A stretch of 64,000 nt of DNA from Anaeramoeba ignava (Eukaryota > Metamonada > Anaeramoebidae): NCBI GenBank assembly GCA_028826165.1, contig JAPDFW010000089.1, positions 186,001-250,000 of the forward strand. Direction: 5' to 3'. Made by a program: the position numbers and the translations under genes. The notes under the pieces were generated by a model. That model saw only the letters and a program-made list of their open reading frames with translations, did no database searches and was not told the origin of the DNA. This document shows positions 49,761-61,028 of the stretch, in pieces; positions within the stretch are counted from its first letter, which is position 1; each line of letters opens with the position of its first letter.

Positions 49761-50153
49761 CTATTAATTATTTAAATTTAATTGTTAATTTTAATTTTAA
49801 TTTTAAATTTAAATTTATAAAAAAAATTTTTTTTTCTTTTGTTTTCTTTTGTTTGTTTGTTTTTTTATGCTTTTATGCTTTTCTTTATTAAATATAATAT
49901 TAACCTAAAATATCCAATTTCTTTTTTTTCTTTTTTTTTTGTAAATGAAAAAAAAATGAAAAAAAAAAAATTAAAAAAAAAATTTTTTTTTGTTTTTTTT
50001 TTGTTTTAATAAATAAAATAACCTCATATTAAAATAATGCTATAGGTTTGTTTATAAAGCATATTCAAACTTAGGTCTAGGAATTAACACCAAGAAAGAA
50101 AAAAAAAAAGAAAAAAAAAAAAAAAAAAAAACAAAAACAATTTGAAAAAAGAA
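49761..50153. promoter_or_regulatory. eL14 leader and promoter region, with Ras gene 3' end
   Basis: The AATT-rich part at 49761-49815 precedes a TCATTT/T-run element on the minus strand at about 49945-49970. A probable leader intron with TAG acceptor at 49761-49762 would connect the two. The part nearest 50153 is the 3' flank of the Ras-like gene and contains a long A-rich run (50095-50140). Confidence 0.4.
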
Positions 50154-51448
50154 TTAAAGAATAATGCAACAACCAGATGAAGATTCATTTTTATTATTAA
50201 TTGGTTGTTGAATTTGTTGTGTAATTTCTTGCTTTTTTTTTCGTAAAGATCTAACAAGTGATTCAAAACAATTTTCTGTATTTTGTCCTGTTTTTGCTGA
50301 ACTATTTTTATTTTAAATTAATTTAAATTAATAAATAAAAATTAATTCCAAAAAAAAAAAGTGGAACGTTTATTTTCCATTTTTTTTTTTTTTGCTTTTT
50401 TTTTACACTTCAAAATAACTAGTTGCAAACTTTTTTGCAAGTTGTTCTCCTTCTGCAACTGTTACAACTCTTTCTTTTTCAAAATCTAATTTTAATTATG
50501 AATATAAATCAAAATATAAATATAAATATAAATCTAAATCTAAATCTAAATCTAAATCTAAATCTAAATCTAAATCTAAATCTAAATCTAAATCTAAATC
50601 TAAATCTAAATCTAAATCTAAATCTAAATCTAAATCTAAATCTAAATCTAAATCTAAATCTAAATCTAAATATTTTTTTCATATTGAAAAAAAAAGTACC
50701 AATTTTATTTGCAACAGTAATAACAGGAACATCACTTTTATGCTCTTTTTTAATTTGAAGAAGAAGAGTTTTAGCTTCATCAAAACTAGAACGAGCAATA
50801 ATACTGTAAACAACAACAAAACCTTCACCAGAAGCAATGTACTAAATTCAAATAAAAAAATTCAAAAAAAAATTCAAATAAAAATTTAAATAAAAATTCA
50901 AATAAAAAATTCAAATAAAAAATTCACCTTATTTCTAACATCTTTATAATCATCTTGACCTGCAGTATCAATAATATGTAAATTAGTTGGGATATTATCA
51001 ATCAAAACTAATTTCTTGAAAGTTTGTTCTGTTAAAAAAATTAAATAAAAAGCAAAATTTTAATTATTTTAATTATTTTAATTATTTTAATTATTTTAAT
51101 TATTTCAATTATTTTAATTATTTTAGTTATTTTAATTATTTTAATTATTTTAATTATTTTAATTATTTTAGTTATTTTAGTTATTTTAATTATTTTAATT
51201 ATTTTAGTTATTTTAGTTATTTTAATTTCTTTAATTTCTTCAAATTCAACAAACCAATTGTTGGATCATAATCAGGTAAAAATTTTCCATTTAAATAACG
51301 AACTGCTAAACAAGTTTTCCCAACTATTTTCATTAAAATAAAAACAATAAAAATAATTTGTTTTTCAATTTTAATTTTAATTTTAATTTTTATTTTAATT
51401 ACCAGAACCACCACCAACAAGAACAATTTGATAAGTTTCTTGCGCCAT
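50154..51448 (-). CDS. Ras-family small GTPase
   Basis: Six exons, 51448-51403, 51323-51255, 51028-50928, 50841-50700, 50485-50407 and 50301-50154, join in phase to 194 aa. All G motifs are present: P-loop 'GGGSVGKT', effector loop 'YDPTIEQT', 'DTAGQDDY', 'NKID' and 'EVSAKTG'. The C-terminus 'GCCIIL' ends in the CAAX box CIIL, whose Leu favours geranylgeranylation, with a neighbouring Cys. The segment 'ASGEGFVVVYSI' and the YDPTIE effector loop place it in the Ras rather than the Rab subfamily. It is a membrane-bound molecular switch. The next gene on the same strand is a RasGEF. Confidence 0.95.
50486..50699. repeat. Ras intron 4, ATCTAA hexamers
   Basis: About 150 bases of near-perfect TCTAAA hexamers inside the intron. 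Confidence 0.92.
51029..51254. repeat. Ras intron 2, 9-bp TTAATTATT repeat
   Basis: TTTTAATTA nonamers with TTTTAGTTA variants fill the intron. Confidence 0.92.
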
Positions 51449-52391
51449 TTTAAAAAAGAAAAGTTGAAAAAAAATTTTTTTAAAAAAGAAAATTTGAAAA
51501 AGAAAAAAAAATGAATTTGAAAATTTTGAGTTTTAATTTTTTTTTTTTTAATTTTTTTTGAAAGTTTTTTTCATTTTTGCTTTCATAATTTCTCAATTTG
51601 ATCAAATAAAAAATTTTTTTTTTTTTTCAATTTTTTATTTTGTTTTTATTTTGTTAATTTAAAATTGAAAAAAAAAGAAATGAATTTGAAATCAAAAAGA
51701 AAAAATCAAAAAGAAAACATTTTTCCGATTTTAATTTCGAATTTCTCATTGAATTTGGAATTGAAATTGATATTTAAATTAATATTTAAATTGATATTTA
51801 AATTGATATTTAAATTGATATTTAAATTGATATTTAAATTTATATTGAAATTGATATTGAAATTGATATTGAAATTAATATTTAAATTAATATTTAAATT
51901 AATATTGAAATTGATATTGAAATTTATATTTAAATTGATATTTAAATTGATATTTAAATTGATATTTAAATTGATATTTAAATTGATATTTAAATTGATA
52001 TTTAAATTGATATTTAAATTGATATTTAAATTGATATTTAAATTGATATTTAAATTGATATTTAAATTGATATTTAAATTGATATTGAAATTGATATTTA
52101 AATTGATTTTTAAATTGATATTAAAATTTATTTTTAAATTGATATTTAAATTGATTTTTAAATTGATTTTTAAATTGATTTTTAAATTGATATTTAAATT
52201 GATATTTTGAAATCGATTTTGAAATTGATATTTAAATTGATATTTTGAAATCGATTTTGAAATTGATATTTAAATTGATATTTTGAAATTGATTTTGAAA
52301 TTGATTTGAAATTGAAATTAAAATTGATTTCCATTTCATTTGCTTGTAAATCTTGAAAAAAAAAAGAAAGAAAGAAAGAAAGAAAGAAACA
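51449..52391. repeat. Ras/RasGEF spacer with 12-bp TTTAAATTGATA minisatellite
   Basis: The Ras promoter side (51449-51600) has T/A homopolymers and a TTCATTTTT element on the minus strand near 51510. From about 51765 to 52330 there is a 12-bp TTTAAATTGATA array. A (GAAA) run lies at 52365-52387 just before the RasGEF stop. The plus-strand frame of the array (Leu-Ile-Phe-Lys) is an artefact. Confidence 0.85.
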
Positions 52392-55300
52392 TTAAACATC
52401 AAGAATTGGCAAAAGTAACTGTTGAATAGAAGGATCATTTTGGAAAGTATAAGGTCTTAGTTGAAAAGATAAAATTTCTTTTGCAGAAAGAATAAGAGCA
52501 TTTATTTTATTAATATTTGGATTTTCATTTGAATCAAAATAAGGTTCTGGATCACTAAAAGAAATATCAGTCAAATGAATAATAAGACAAGGAATTCCTG
52601 GAGTTGATTCCTTTTGAATTTGCTTAAGCAAAGTTCGATATGATTTATATCCATCTTTTTCATTAATAAATTCCGTTATTTGTTGATATTTATCTTTGAT
52701 TGATGGAGATAAATTTTCTTGTGTTTTTTCAATTTGATCAAATTTTGAATCTTGAATTCCTTGAAAAATATCATAAAGTGATGAAAAATTTTTCATTTCA
52801 AACAGAAAAATTGCTAATTGAATAAAATAAGAAAAAGCATTAATTCGAAGTTCAAAAGAATCTTGTTTCAAAATTGTTTCTTTAACATAATTTCGCATTT
52901 TTTCGGATCTTTTAAGTTTTAATTGAATATTTTCACTTAATGATATTTTCTTTGATATTTTTAATCCTCGTTCCCAAAATTCAGAGAACATAATCTTCTG
53001 AAAAATTTTAAAATTAATTAATGTTAGTTGTTTGGCAACTTCTTGGCAATCAACAAATAAAATGCTTTGGTTTAATATTTTGAAATTTGGTACAGATTTT
53101 TTTTTTCTTGGACTTTTTAAAGATTTTGCATATTTTTTATCAATAATTTCAGACTAAAAATAAAAAGAAAAGAAAAATTATAATTTTCAATTAATTTTCA
53201 ATTAATATTTATATTATTTACATTATTTACATTATTTATAATATTTATATTATTTATAATATTTATAATATTTATAATATTTATAATATTTATAATATTT
53301 ACATTATTTATATTATTTATAATATTTACATTATTTATATTATTTATATTATTTATAATATTTATAATATTTATAATATTTATAATATTTATAATATTTA
53401 TAATATTTATAATATTTATAATATTTATATTATTTATATTATTTATAATATTTATATTATTTATAATATTTACAGGAACTATTTCAACAACAGAACTTAA
53501 AACTTTGAAGTATTTTCCTTCTATTAATCCTTTTACTTTTTTCCGATGAATTGATTGAATTACTAAAATATCTCCTTTTGTTACTTTTCTATATCCTCTT
53601 TGTGGATTTTCTGAATCTTGAACAATTACTCCAATTTTTGTTTGATTGTTTGAAATTTTATTGAATCTCAAATATATTTTCCCAATATTGGCAATAATTT
53701 GCATACGAAATAATTTTAATTCAGTTAATTTTGATGTTGATTCTTCAATTTTTTGTTGAGCAACAGCTAATCTTTCTTTATTTTTCTTGTAAAGCTTAGC
53801 CATTCCTTTTAAACTTTCAGTGTTTTTTTCTTCTTCAGTAATATCATTATCAATTTTATCAAGAGTATAAAGAAGAGTTTTTTTGAGATGATCTTGAATT
53901 GTTTCTTCAGTCATTTCTTGAAGTTTATTTTGATTTTGATTTTCAATTTGATTTTCAATTTCATTTTCAATTTGATTTTGATTTTGATTTTCATTTTGAT
54001 TTTCATTTTGATTTTCATTTTCAATTTCAATTTCAATTTCATTTTGATTTTCAATTTCATTTTCATTTTCATTTTCAATTTCGATTGTAAGTTGTTTTTT
54101 GTTTTTATTTTGATTTTGATTTTGATTTTGATTTTGATTTTCAATTTCATTTTGATTTTGATTTTCATTTTCAATTTCATTTTGATTTTCAATTTCATTT
54201 TCAATTTCGATTGTAAGTTGATTATTTTCATTTTGATTTTTATTTTGATTTTGATTTTCAATTTGATTTTGATTTTCAATTTGATTTTCATTTTCAATTT
54301 CATTTTCAATTTGGTTTTCAAATTTAATTTCATTCACAAATTGATCTCGATCCTCTTTATTTAATATTGATTTTGTACTTTGAATTGATAATGATCTTTT
54401 TGGTCTTATTGGTATTTGTGATTCATCTTTATTATCATTTTTATTAAATTCTGGATCAATTAATTTTTTAATTGCATTTGTTGGATCTTGTTGATTATCA
54501 AAAGATCGGTGAGATTTATTTGAAATACTACTATTTCGTTTTATTGGTGTATTTTCAAATGATTTATGTTTCTTTTCTTTTATCGTTGAAAGAATTTCAA
54601 CTTTAGTATTAATAGGTTGATTTTCTTGCTTTTTTTTTTGTTCTTTAATTTTTCGAATTTGTTCCAATATTTTCTGTTTTTTGTCAAATTCTTCACTTTT
54701 TAATTCATATATTGTTTCCTTTGGATTTTCTTGTTGATTATTATTCTTTAAACTTTCGCGAATTTTTTTAAGAAGTTTGTTTTTTTCTAATTCTTTTTGT
54801 TTTTCAATATCACTTTCACTTTCATTTTGATTTTTATTTCCTTTTTTTTTAAATCGATCTCTTATTGATTGAAGAAGTTTTTGTTTCTCAAATTCTTTTT
54901 CATCTTGTTTTTTTTGTTCTAATTCTTTTTGTTCCAATTCTTTTTGTTCTAATTCTTTTTGTTCTAATTCTTGAATTTTTTGCATTTCCCTTATTTTTTC
55001 TAATTCTTTTTCTTGTTCCTCTTTTTGTCTTTCTAATTCTTTTATTTTTTCCATTTCTTTTTGTATTTCCAATTCTTTTTGTCTTTCTAATTCTTTTATT
55101 TTTTCCATTTCTCTTTGTTTTTCTAATTCTTTTTGTTTGATTAAATTTTCGGTTTCAATTTCTTTTTGTTTGACTTTATCTCTTATTGATTGAAGAAGTT
55201 TTTGTCTTTGCAATTCTTTTTGCTTTTGCAATTCTAATTCTTTTTGTTTTTGCAATTCAAATTCTTTTTGTTTGTCAATTTCTTTTTGTTTAACTCGATC

Positions 55301-56496
55301 TCTTATTGATTGAAGAAGTTTTTCTTTTTGTAATTCTTTTTGTTTTTTCGATTCCAATTCTTTTTCCAATTCTAATTGTTTTTGTTTTTCCAATTCAAAT
55401 TCTAATTGTTTTTGTCTTTCCAATTCTATTTGTTTTTGTTTTTGTTTTTCAAATTCTAATTGTTTTTGTTTTTGTCTTTCAAATTCTATTTGTTTTTGTT
55501 TTTCAAATTCTAATTGTTTTTGTTTTTTTTTCAAATTCTAATTGTTTTTGTTTTTGTTTTTCAAATTCTAATTGTTTTTGTTTTTGTCTTTCAAATTCTA
55601 ATTGTTTTTGTTTTTCAAATTCTAATTCTAATTGTTTTTGTCTTTCAAATTCTAATTGTTTTTGTTTTTCAAATTCTAATTGTTTTTGTTTTTGTTTTTC
55701 AAATTCTAATTGTTTTTGTTTTTGTTTTTCAAATTCTAATTGTTTTTGTTTTTGTTTTTCAAATTCTAATTGTTTTTGTTTTCAAATTCTAATTGTTTTT
55801 GTTTTTCAAATTCTAATTGTTTTTCTTCAATTCCCAAATTTAAATTAACAGGATTTTTCCATAAAAAAATTTCAGCAATAAATTGAATAGTTTTTTCTTC
55901 ATTTCCCTTTTAAAAACAAAATAAATTTAAAAAAAGCAAAATAAATTTAAAAGAATTTTATAAAGAAAAAATTCTAAAAAGAAAATAACTTACATTTACA
56001 ATATCTTTTGCTTCTGGAAATTTTCCTTTAAAACCATTATTTGAAAGTATTTCAATTAAACATTTTGCTCTTTCTAAATCATCGAAATGCAAGTAAATAT
56101 TCATTAAATCAATATCAGGAAAAAGTGAAGAAATCAAATCTACAAAAAGAGTTGAATTCTAATTGATATTTATTAAAAAAAAAGAAGAAAATTTTAAATG
56201 AAAAAAATCATAAAAAAATTTTTTTTTTTTTTTGAATTTAAAAAGAGGAAAAATTCAAATCAAAAAATTCTCAATAAATAAATTTTAGAAAATTATTTCC
56301 AAACCTTAAAATCTTCATTAAAATTTTCAAAATTTGAACCTAAACCTGAAACTTCTATTGTTTTATTGATCCAAATTCTAAGAAGATCTAGATCACTTTT
56401 TTTACTTGTTTCATTTTTTTGAATATTTTTTATTATTGAATGTTGTGCTATTTTTTGAAGTATTGATTTTGTTTCAAATGAAAAAGAATTTGCCAT
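52392..56496 (-). CDS. CH-domain, coiled-coil, SH3-like, RasGEF protein
   Basis: Exons 56496-56305, 56158-55994, 55906-53474 and 53153-52392 give 1183 aa if two compensating indels in exon 3 are ignored. N-terminus: a calponin-homology-type domain ('LLRIWINKTIEVSGLGSNF', 'STLFVDLISSLFPDIDLMNI', 'EAKDIVNGNEEKTIQFIAEI'). Then comes a very long Glu/Lys/Gln coiled-coil and low-complexity region, and an SH3-like segment ('GYRKVTKGDILVIQSIHRKK'). C-terminus: a RasGEF catalytic domain with 'EVAKQLTLINFKIFQKI', 'ELRINAFSYFIQLAIFLFEM', 'NFSSLYDIFQGI' and 'GIPCLIIHLTDISFSDPEP'. RasGEFs load Ras with GTP; the CH domain suggests actin binding. In exon 3 one base is missing near 55785 and four bases (one net) are extra near 55525. 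Read literally these truncate the protein within the coiled coil. Confidence 0.82.
53154..53473. repeat. RasGEF gene intron 3, 9-bp AATATTTAT repeat
   Basis: ATTATTTAT and AATATTTAT nonamers fill the intron that separates the SH3-like segment from the RasGEF domain. The array starts right after the GTAAAT donor. Confidence 0.92.
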
Positions 56497-56570
56497 TTTT
56501 CAAATTTAAAAAAAAAAATAAATTCAAAACAAAAAAAATGAAAAAAAATGAAAAATAAAAATGAAAAATT
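56497..56570 (-). promoter_or_regulatory. Initiator-like element of the RasGEF gene
   Basis: Three TCATTT elements in T runs on the minus strand (56535-56568) within 75 bases of the start codon. The FANCE-like gene ends 25 bases beyond. Confidence 0.5.
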
Positions 56571-56594
56571 TAATTTATTTTTTTTTTTTTGCTT

Positions 56595-58019
56595 TTATTT
56601 TTTTGAATTTAAAAATTGAATTACTTTTCTTTTTGTAAATCCATTTTCAATATTTGATAAAATTAAATCAAAATCAGAAAAAAGTTGTTTATGATTTTGC
56701 ATTAATTTAACAACTTGAAAAATCAAACGAATAAAATTTGGTGAATTTCTTGAAATTTTATTTTCCGTTTGAAGCTTTAAAGCAATAACAACTGATCTGC
56801 TTTGATCAAAATTATCAAACCAAGAAGAATTGCCTTTTCTTAAAAGATCTAAAACAATAGAATAAATATTTTCAGACCAAAAAGATTGATTAAGTGATCT
56901 TGTTTTCCGAATTATCCCCCAAAAAAATTCCAATCTTTTTGGATCATCCAAAATTTCTTCTAAAATTCTATTTAGCAATCCAAAAACAAATTCATTGAGA
57001 GAAACATTTGGATCTATTAAAGGAATAAGCAATCCATCAAGTAGTGTTTTTGGATCAGACTCAAAAATCATTTTAATTGTCTCAATAATCCAACTTGAGG
57101 CTGGTTGATTTAATCCCAATATTTTCTTCAGAAAAATCTCTTGAACAATTTTTACAGAACGTAAATATCCAATGTTGTTTGAGAGATAATTTTGTGTGAA
57201 ATGAAACCAAAAAATATCGTGAAATTCTTCCATTTTTTGTTTTTGCATTGTTTCTAATATTTTTGATAATGAAAGTGATTTATTTTGTAATATTTCCAAA
57301 ATATTTTGGAAATCTACATTTTGAATTGAGAAATTAAGATCTTGATTCTGAAAAATTTGGTATAAATTAATCAAAGATATTTCCAATTTGTTTGCAAAAA
57401 TATTTTCATTTTCATCAATTTGATTTTGATTTTGATTTTGATTTTGATTTTGATTTTCTATTTCAATTTCATTTTCTATTTGAATTTGAATTTGAATTTG
57501 ATTTTGATTTTGATTTTCTATTTCTATTTCAATTTCATTTTCTATTTGATTTTCATTTTGATTTTCATTTTCAATTTCATTTTCATTTTCATTTTCATTT
57601 TCATTTTGATTTTGATTTTGATTTTGATTTTCAGAATCCCAATCAGAAATACAAAAAAACCAAAGATTATCAATTAATTCTAAAACCCATTTTTTATGAA
57701 GATCATCCATTTCATTTGAATTATCAAAAGATCCAAAATTTGATTTATAAATGAAAATTAAATCAAAAAGAAGTTTTTTATCAATTTCATCAATAAATAG
57801 ATTTAATAAAGAAAGAAATTTTTGTTGAATTTGAAAAGGAAAAGAAAGTATTCTAATGGAAATTGATAATAAATTTTCATTTGGAATTTGAATTTTTTCA
57901 ATTAAGAATTTAATTATTTCATTAATTGAAATTTTTGATAATTTAAATTGTTGATAAATTTCAAAAAAACTAAGATTTCTTTCTAAAAAGAGAATAATAA
58001 AATTTTGACAAGAATTCAT
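56595..58019 (-). CDS. Possible FANCE-like protein (Fanconi anaemia complementation group E)
   Basis: A single exon of 474 aa. The protein is all-helical in appearance, with a Gln/Asn/Glu run at about residues 128-200. Its C-terminal half has the alternating helical pattern of the FANCE C-terminal domain: 'TLLDGLLIPLIDPN', 'FVFGLLNRILEEILDDPKRL', 'SENIYSIVLDLLRKG', and the end 'ILSNIENGFTKRKVIQFLNS', comparable to the FANCE closing helix. FANCE links the Fanconi core complex to FANCD2/FANCI in crosslink repair. The match is from memory of a divergent helical family; a generic HEAT-like protein is the alternative. Confidence 0.45.
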   Translation of the reverse strand: MNSCQNFIILFLERNLSFFEIYQQFKLSKISINEIIKFLIEKIQIPNENLLSISIRILSFPFQIQQKFLSLLNLFIDEIDKKLLFDLIFIYKSNFGSFDNSNEMDDLHKKWVLELIDNLWFFCISDWDSENQNQNQNQNENENENENEIENENQNENQIENEIEIEIENQNQNQIQIQIQIENEIEIENQNQNQNQNQNQIDENENIFANKLEISLINLYQIFQNQDLNFSIQNVDFQNILEILQNKSLSLSKILETMQKQKMEEFHDIFWFHFTQNYLSNNIGYLRSVKIVQEIFLKKILGLNQPASSWIIETIKMIFESDPKTLLDGLLIPLIDPNVSLNEFVFGLLNRILEEILDDPKRLEFFWGIIRKTRSLNQSFWSENIYSIVLDLLRKGNSSWFDNFDQSRSVVIALKLQTENKISRNSPNFIRLIFQVVKLMQNHKQLFSDFDLILSNIENGFTKRKVIQFLNSKK

Positions 58020-58070
58020 TTTAAAAATGAAAAATGAAAAAAATGAAAAAAAATGAAAAAAAATTTTTCA
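58020..58070 (-). promoter_or_regulatory. Initiator-like TCATTT array of the FANCE-like gene
   Basis: Four TCATTT units in T runs on the minus strand directly precede the start codon, next to an A/T-run junction (AAAATTTTT). Confidence 0.55.
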
Positions 58071-58132
58071 CAATAAAAAAAAATAAATTTCCGATTTTCT
58101 TTTCTTTTCTTTTGAAATCAAATTATTGGAAA

Positions 58133-60346
58133 TTAATAAATTTTTGAGTCAATAAACTCCAAATTTTCAAAATTTTCAATCCAAGAAAAATTTGTATCAA
58201 TTTGTAAAGGAAGAAATTTAGATGTTGAATCAACAATATCTTTCAATTTTAATTTTTCAAAAATTTCTTTTCGATTTTCCAATTTTAGTTTTTTCCATTC
58301 TTTTAATTTTTGGATTAATATTGAATCAAATTGAATAACATCACTTCTAAATGAATTTTTTTGTTGAATTAATTTAGAAATATAATATTTTAATGCAGTT
58401 TGTTTTCTGACAAAATTTTTAGAGAAAAATTCTTCCATTTCTTGAATTTGAGTTTGAAGTATTTTTTGAGTTTTAGAATCAGTTTTTATTGTTATTATTT
58501 TCTTTAAATTTTTAATTGATAGAAAAACTTTATCCAATAATTCAAAAGTATAAATATCCAAAAAAGGCAAGAATTCAAAATTAGGTTTTGGTTTTTGTTT
58601 CAATTTTTTTGTTTAATGGTTTTTTAAACTGTGGATTTTGGATTTTAATAGTTTCAAAAAGGTTAATTTGACCATTTTGTTTTGGTTCTTTTTTTTTTAG
58701 AATTTTAAAATATTTAGATTTAATTTTAATTTTAATTTTAATTTTAAATTTACTTTTAATTTACTTGAAATAGTTTGTTGTTGTATATTTTTGTTGAATT
58801 TTTGAATTTGTGTATTTTTATTTGGAATAAAAAATTCAGGTTGAATTATTGATGTTTTATCAATTTCAAAAGAAAGTTCTTCTAAAGAAGAAAAATCTCC
58901 ACTTTCTGTTATAACACTTGAAGAAGTTGAGAAAGTAAGACTATTTGGATGAAAAGGTTTTTTGGTCATTTTATGAGTAGTTGGAGTAATCGAAAACATA
59001 ATATAATATTGTTTCTTGACTATAAAAACTGAACCCTTTATATTTATAATTATAATTAGATTTATATTTATATTTATATTTATATTTATATTTATATTTA
59101 TATTTATATTTATATTTATTTAGATTTAGATTTAGATTTATATTTATATTTATATTTATATTTATATTTATATTTATATTTATATTTATATTTAGATTTA
59201 GATTTAGATTTATATTTTATTTATATTTTATATTTATATTTATATTTTAGATTTAGATTTATATTTTATATTTATATTTATATTTATATTTATATTTATA
59301 TTTATATTTATATTTATATTTATATTTATATTTTATATTTATAATTTATATTTATAATTTATATTTATATTTATTATATTTATATTTATATTTTAGATTT
59401 GTTTATTTTATATTTATATTTATATTTATATTTATATTTATATTTATATTTATATTTATATTTATATTGATATTTATATTTATATTTATATTTATATTTA
59501 TATTTTATATTTTATATTTATATTTATATTTATATTTATATTTATATTTATATTTATATTTATATTTATATTTATATTTATTTATATTTATATTTATATT
59601 TATATTTATATTTAGATTTATATTTATATTTATATTTATATTTATATTTATATTTATATTTATATTTATATTTAGATTTATATTTATATTTAGATTTAGA
59701 TTTATATTTATATTTAGATTTATATTTAGATTTATATTTATATTTATATTTATATTTATATTTAGATTTAGATTTATATTTATATTTATATTTAGATTTA
59801 TATTTATTTTTATTTTTATATTTATATTTATATTTAGATTTAGATTTATATTTATTTTTATTTTTATATTTATATTTATATTTATATTTATATTTAGATT
59901 TAGATTTATTTAAATATTTATTTACACAAATTTCCACAGAAACAACTTCATTATGAGAATCTTTTAATTGGAAAGGAAATCTTGAAAATAACACATTTTG
60001 AGATTTTTGAGAATTTCTAATTAAAAAAAAATAAAAAAAATATTTAATTAAAAAAAAAATTGGAATTTAAAATTTATTACTCAATTAAAGATCCAATTAA
60101 TAAAGCAATTGCATGAGGTGAAAGAACACCCATTCGTTCTTGAAATAATGGGCAGAAGTCAATTAAACTATGTTCTAATAATTCATTTGGTTGAGTAAAT
60201 CCAAGAATATTAAGAATTGAACGATTAAATTCTATTAAAGATCCTTTTTGATTCAAAATTAGAATTGGTTCTGCTGTATTTTGAATTGCTTTCCGATAAA
60301 AATCTTCCATTTTTCTGGAAATAAATTTTGAAGAAGGAACTCCCAT
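58133..60346 (-). CDS. PAS-domain protein with N-myristoylation signal; apparent homopolymer frameshift
   Basis: Exons 60346-60081, 60016-59926, 59035-58765 and 58687-58133 join in phase up to a 7-A run at 58603-58609 (plus-strand T run). There one surplus base shifts frame; with six A the protein is 393 aa. The start 'MGVPSSK' fits N-myristoylation (Gly2, Ser6, Lys7). A PAS domain follows: '[20 protein letters not shown]', '[20 protein letters not shown]', then '[20 protein letters not shown]' and 'IMFSITP', which spans two splice junctions and confirms them. The C-terminal half is a Lys/Leu/Ile-rich helical region of unknown family. PAS domains sense ligands or mediate dimerisation; the output is unknown. 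An internal Met at 58999 could be mistaken for a separate gene start. Confidence 0.72.
59036..59925. repeat. PAS gene intron 2, TATTTA hexamers
   Basis: An 890-base intron of TATTTA hexamers with TTTAGA variants, inside the PAS-coding sequence. Confidence 0.92.
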
Positions 60347-61028
60347 TTTACAAACAATAAACAAAAAATAAAAATGAAAAAAATGAAAATGAAAAAAAAT
60401 AATTTTTTTTTTGATTGTTTTTTTTTTCTCAAAATAAATCCAAAAAATAAATAAACATTTACAAAACATTTATAAATAAAAAATTTATAAAAAAATAATC
60501 AAAAAAATAAATTAAGATTTAAAAAAATGAAAAAGAAAAAAAAAATTTTTTTTGATTGTTTTTTTTTTCTCAAAATAAATCCAAAAAACAAATAAATATT
60601 TACAAAACATTTACAAATAAACATTTACAAATAAACATTTACAAAAAAATAATCAAAAAAATAATCAAAAATATAAATAAAGATTTAAAAAAATGAAAAA
60701 GAAAAAAAATTTTTTTTTTGATTGTTTTTTTTTTCTCAAAATAAATCCAAAAAACAAATAAATATTTATAAAACATTTACAAATAAACATTTACAAATAA
60801 ACATTTACAAAAAAATAATCAAAAAAATAATCAAAAATATAAATTAAGATTTAAAAAAATAAAAAAGAAAAAAAATTTTTTTTTTGATTGTTTTTTTTTT
60901 CTCAAAATAAATCCAAAAAATAAATAAACATTTACAAAACATTTACAAAACATTTATAAAACATTTATAAAACATTTATAAATAAATAATCAAAAAAATT
61001 TTTTCATTTTTTTTTCATTTTTTTTTAG
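60347..61028. repeat. Divergent promoter region PAS gene / CIAO3 with ~166-bp tandem duplications
   Basis: The core word GATTGTTTTTTTTTTCTC occurs at about 60413, 60554, 60720 and 60886 (spacings 141, 166, 166). Each copy continues into AAATAAATCCAAAAAA and arrays of ACATTTACAAATAA. The PAS gene's own TCATTT elements lie at 60373-60395 and those of CIAO3 at 61000-61020. The copies sit between the two promoters. Confidence 0.85.

Noticed and set aside
58697-58999. A separate gene starting at the Met at 58999
   Set aside because: The frame is open upstream to a splice acceptor at 59036 and supplies the last strands of the PAS domain, so it is exon 3 of the PAS gene.
60400-61000. CRISPR array
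   Set aside because: Units of about 141-166 bp without unique spacers, in a eukaryotic promoter region; this is a tandem duplication.
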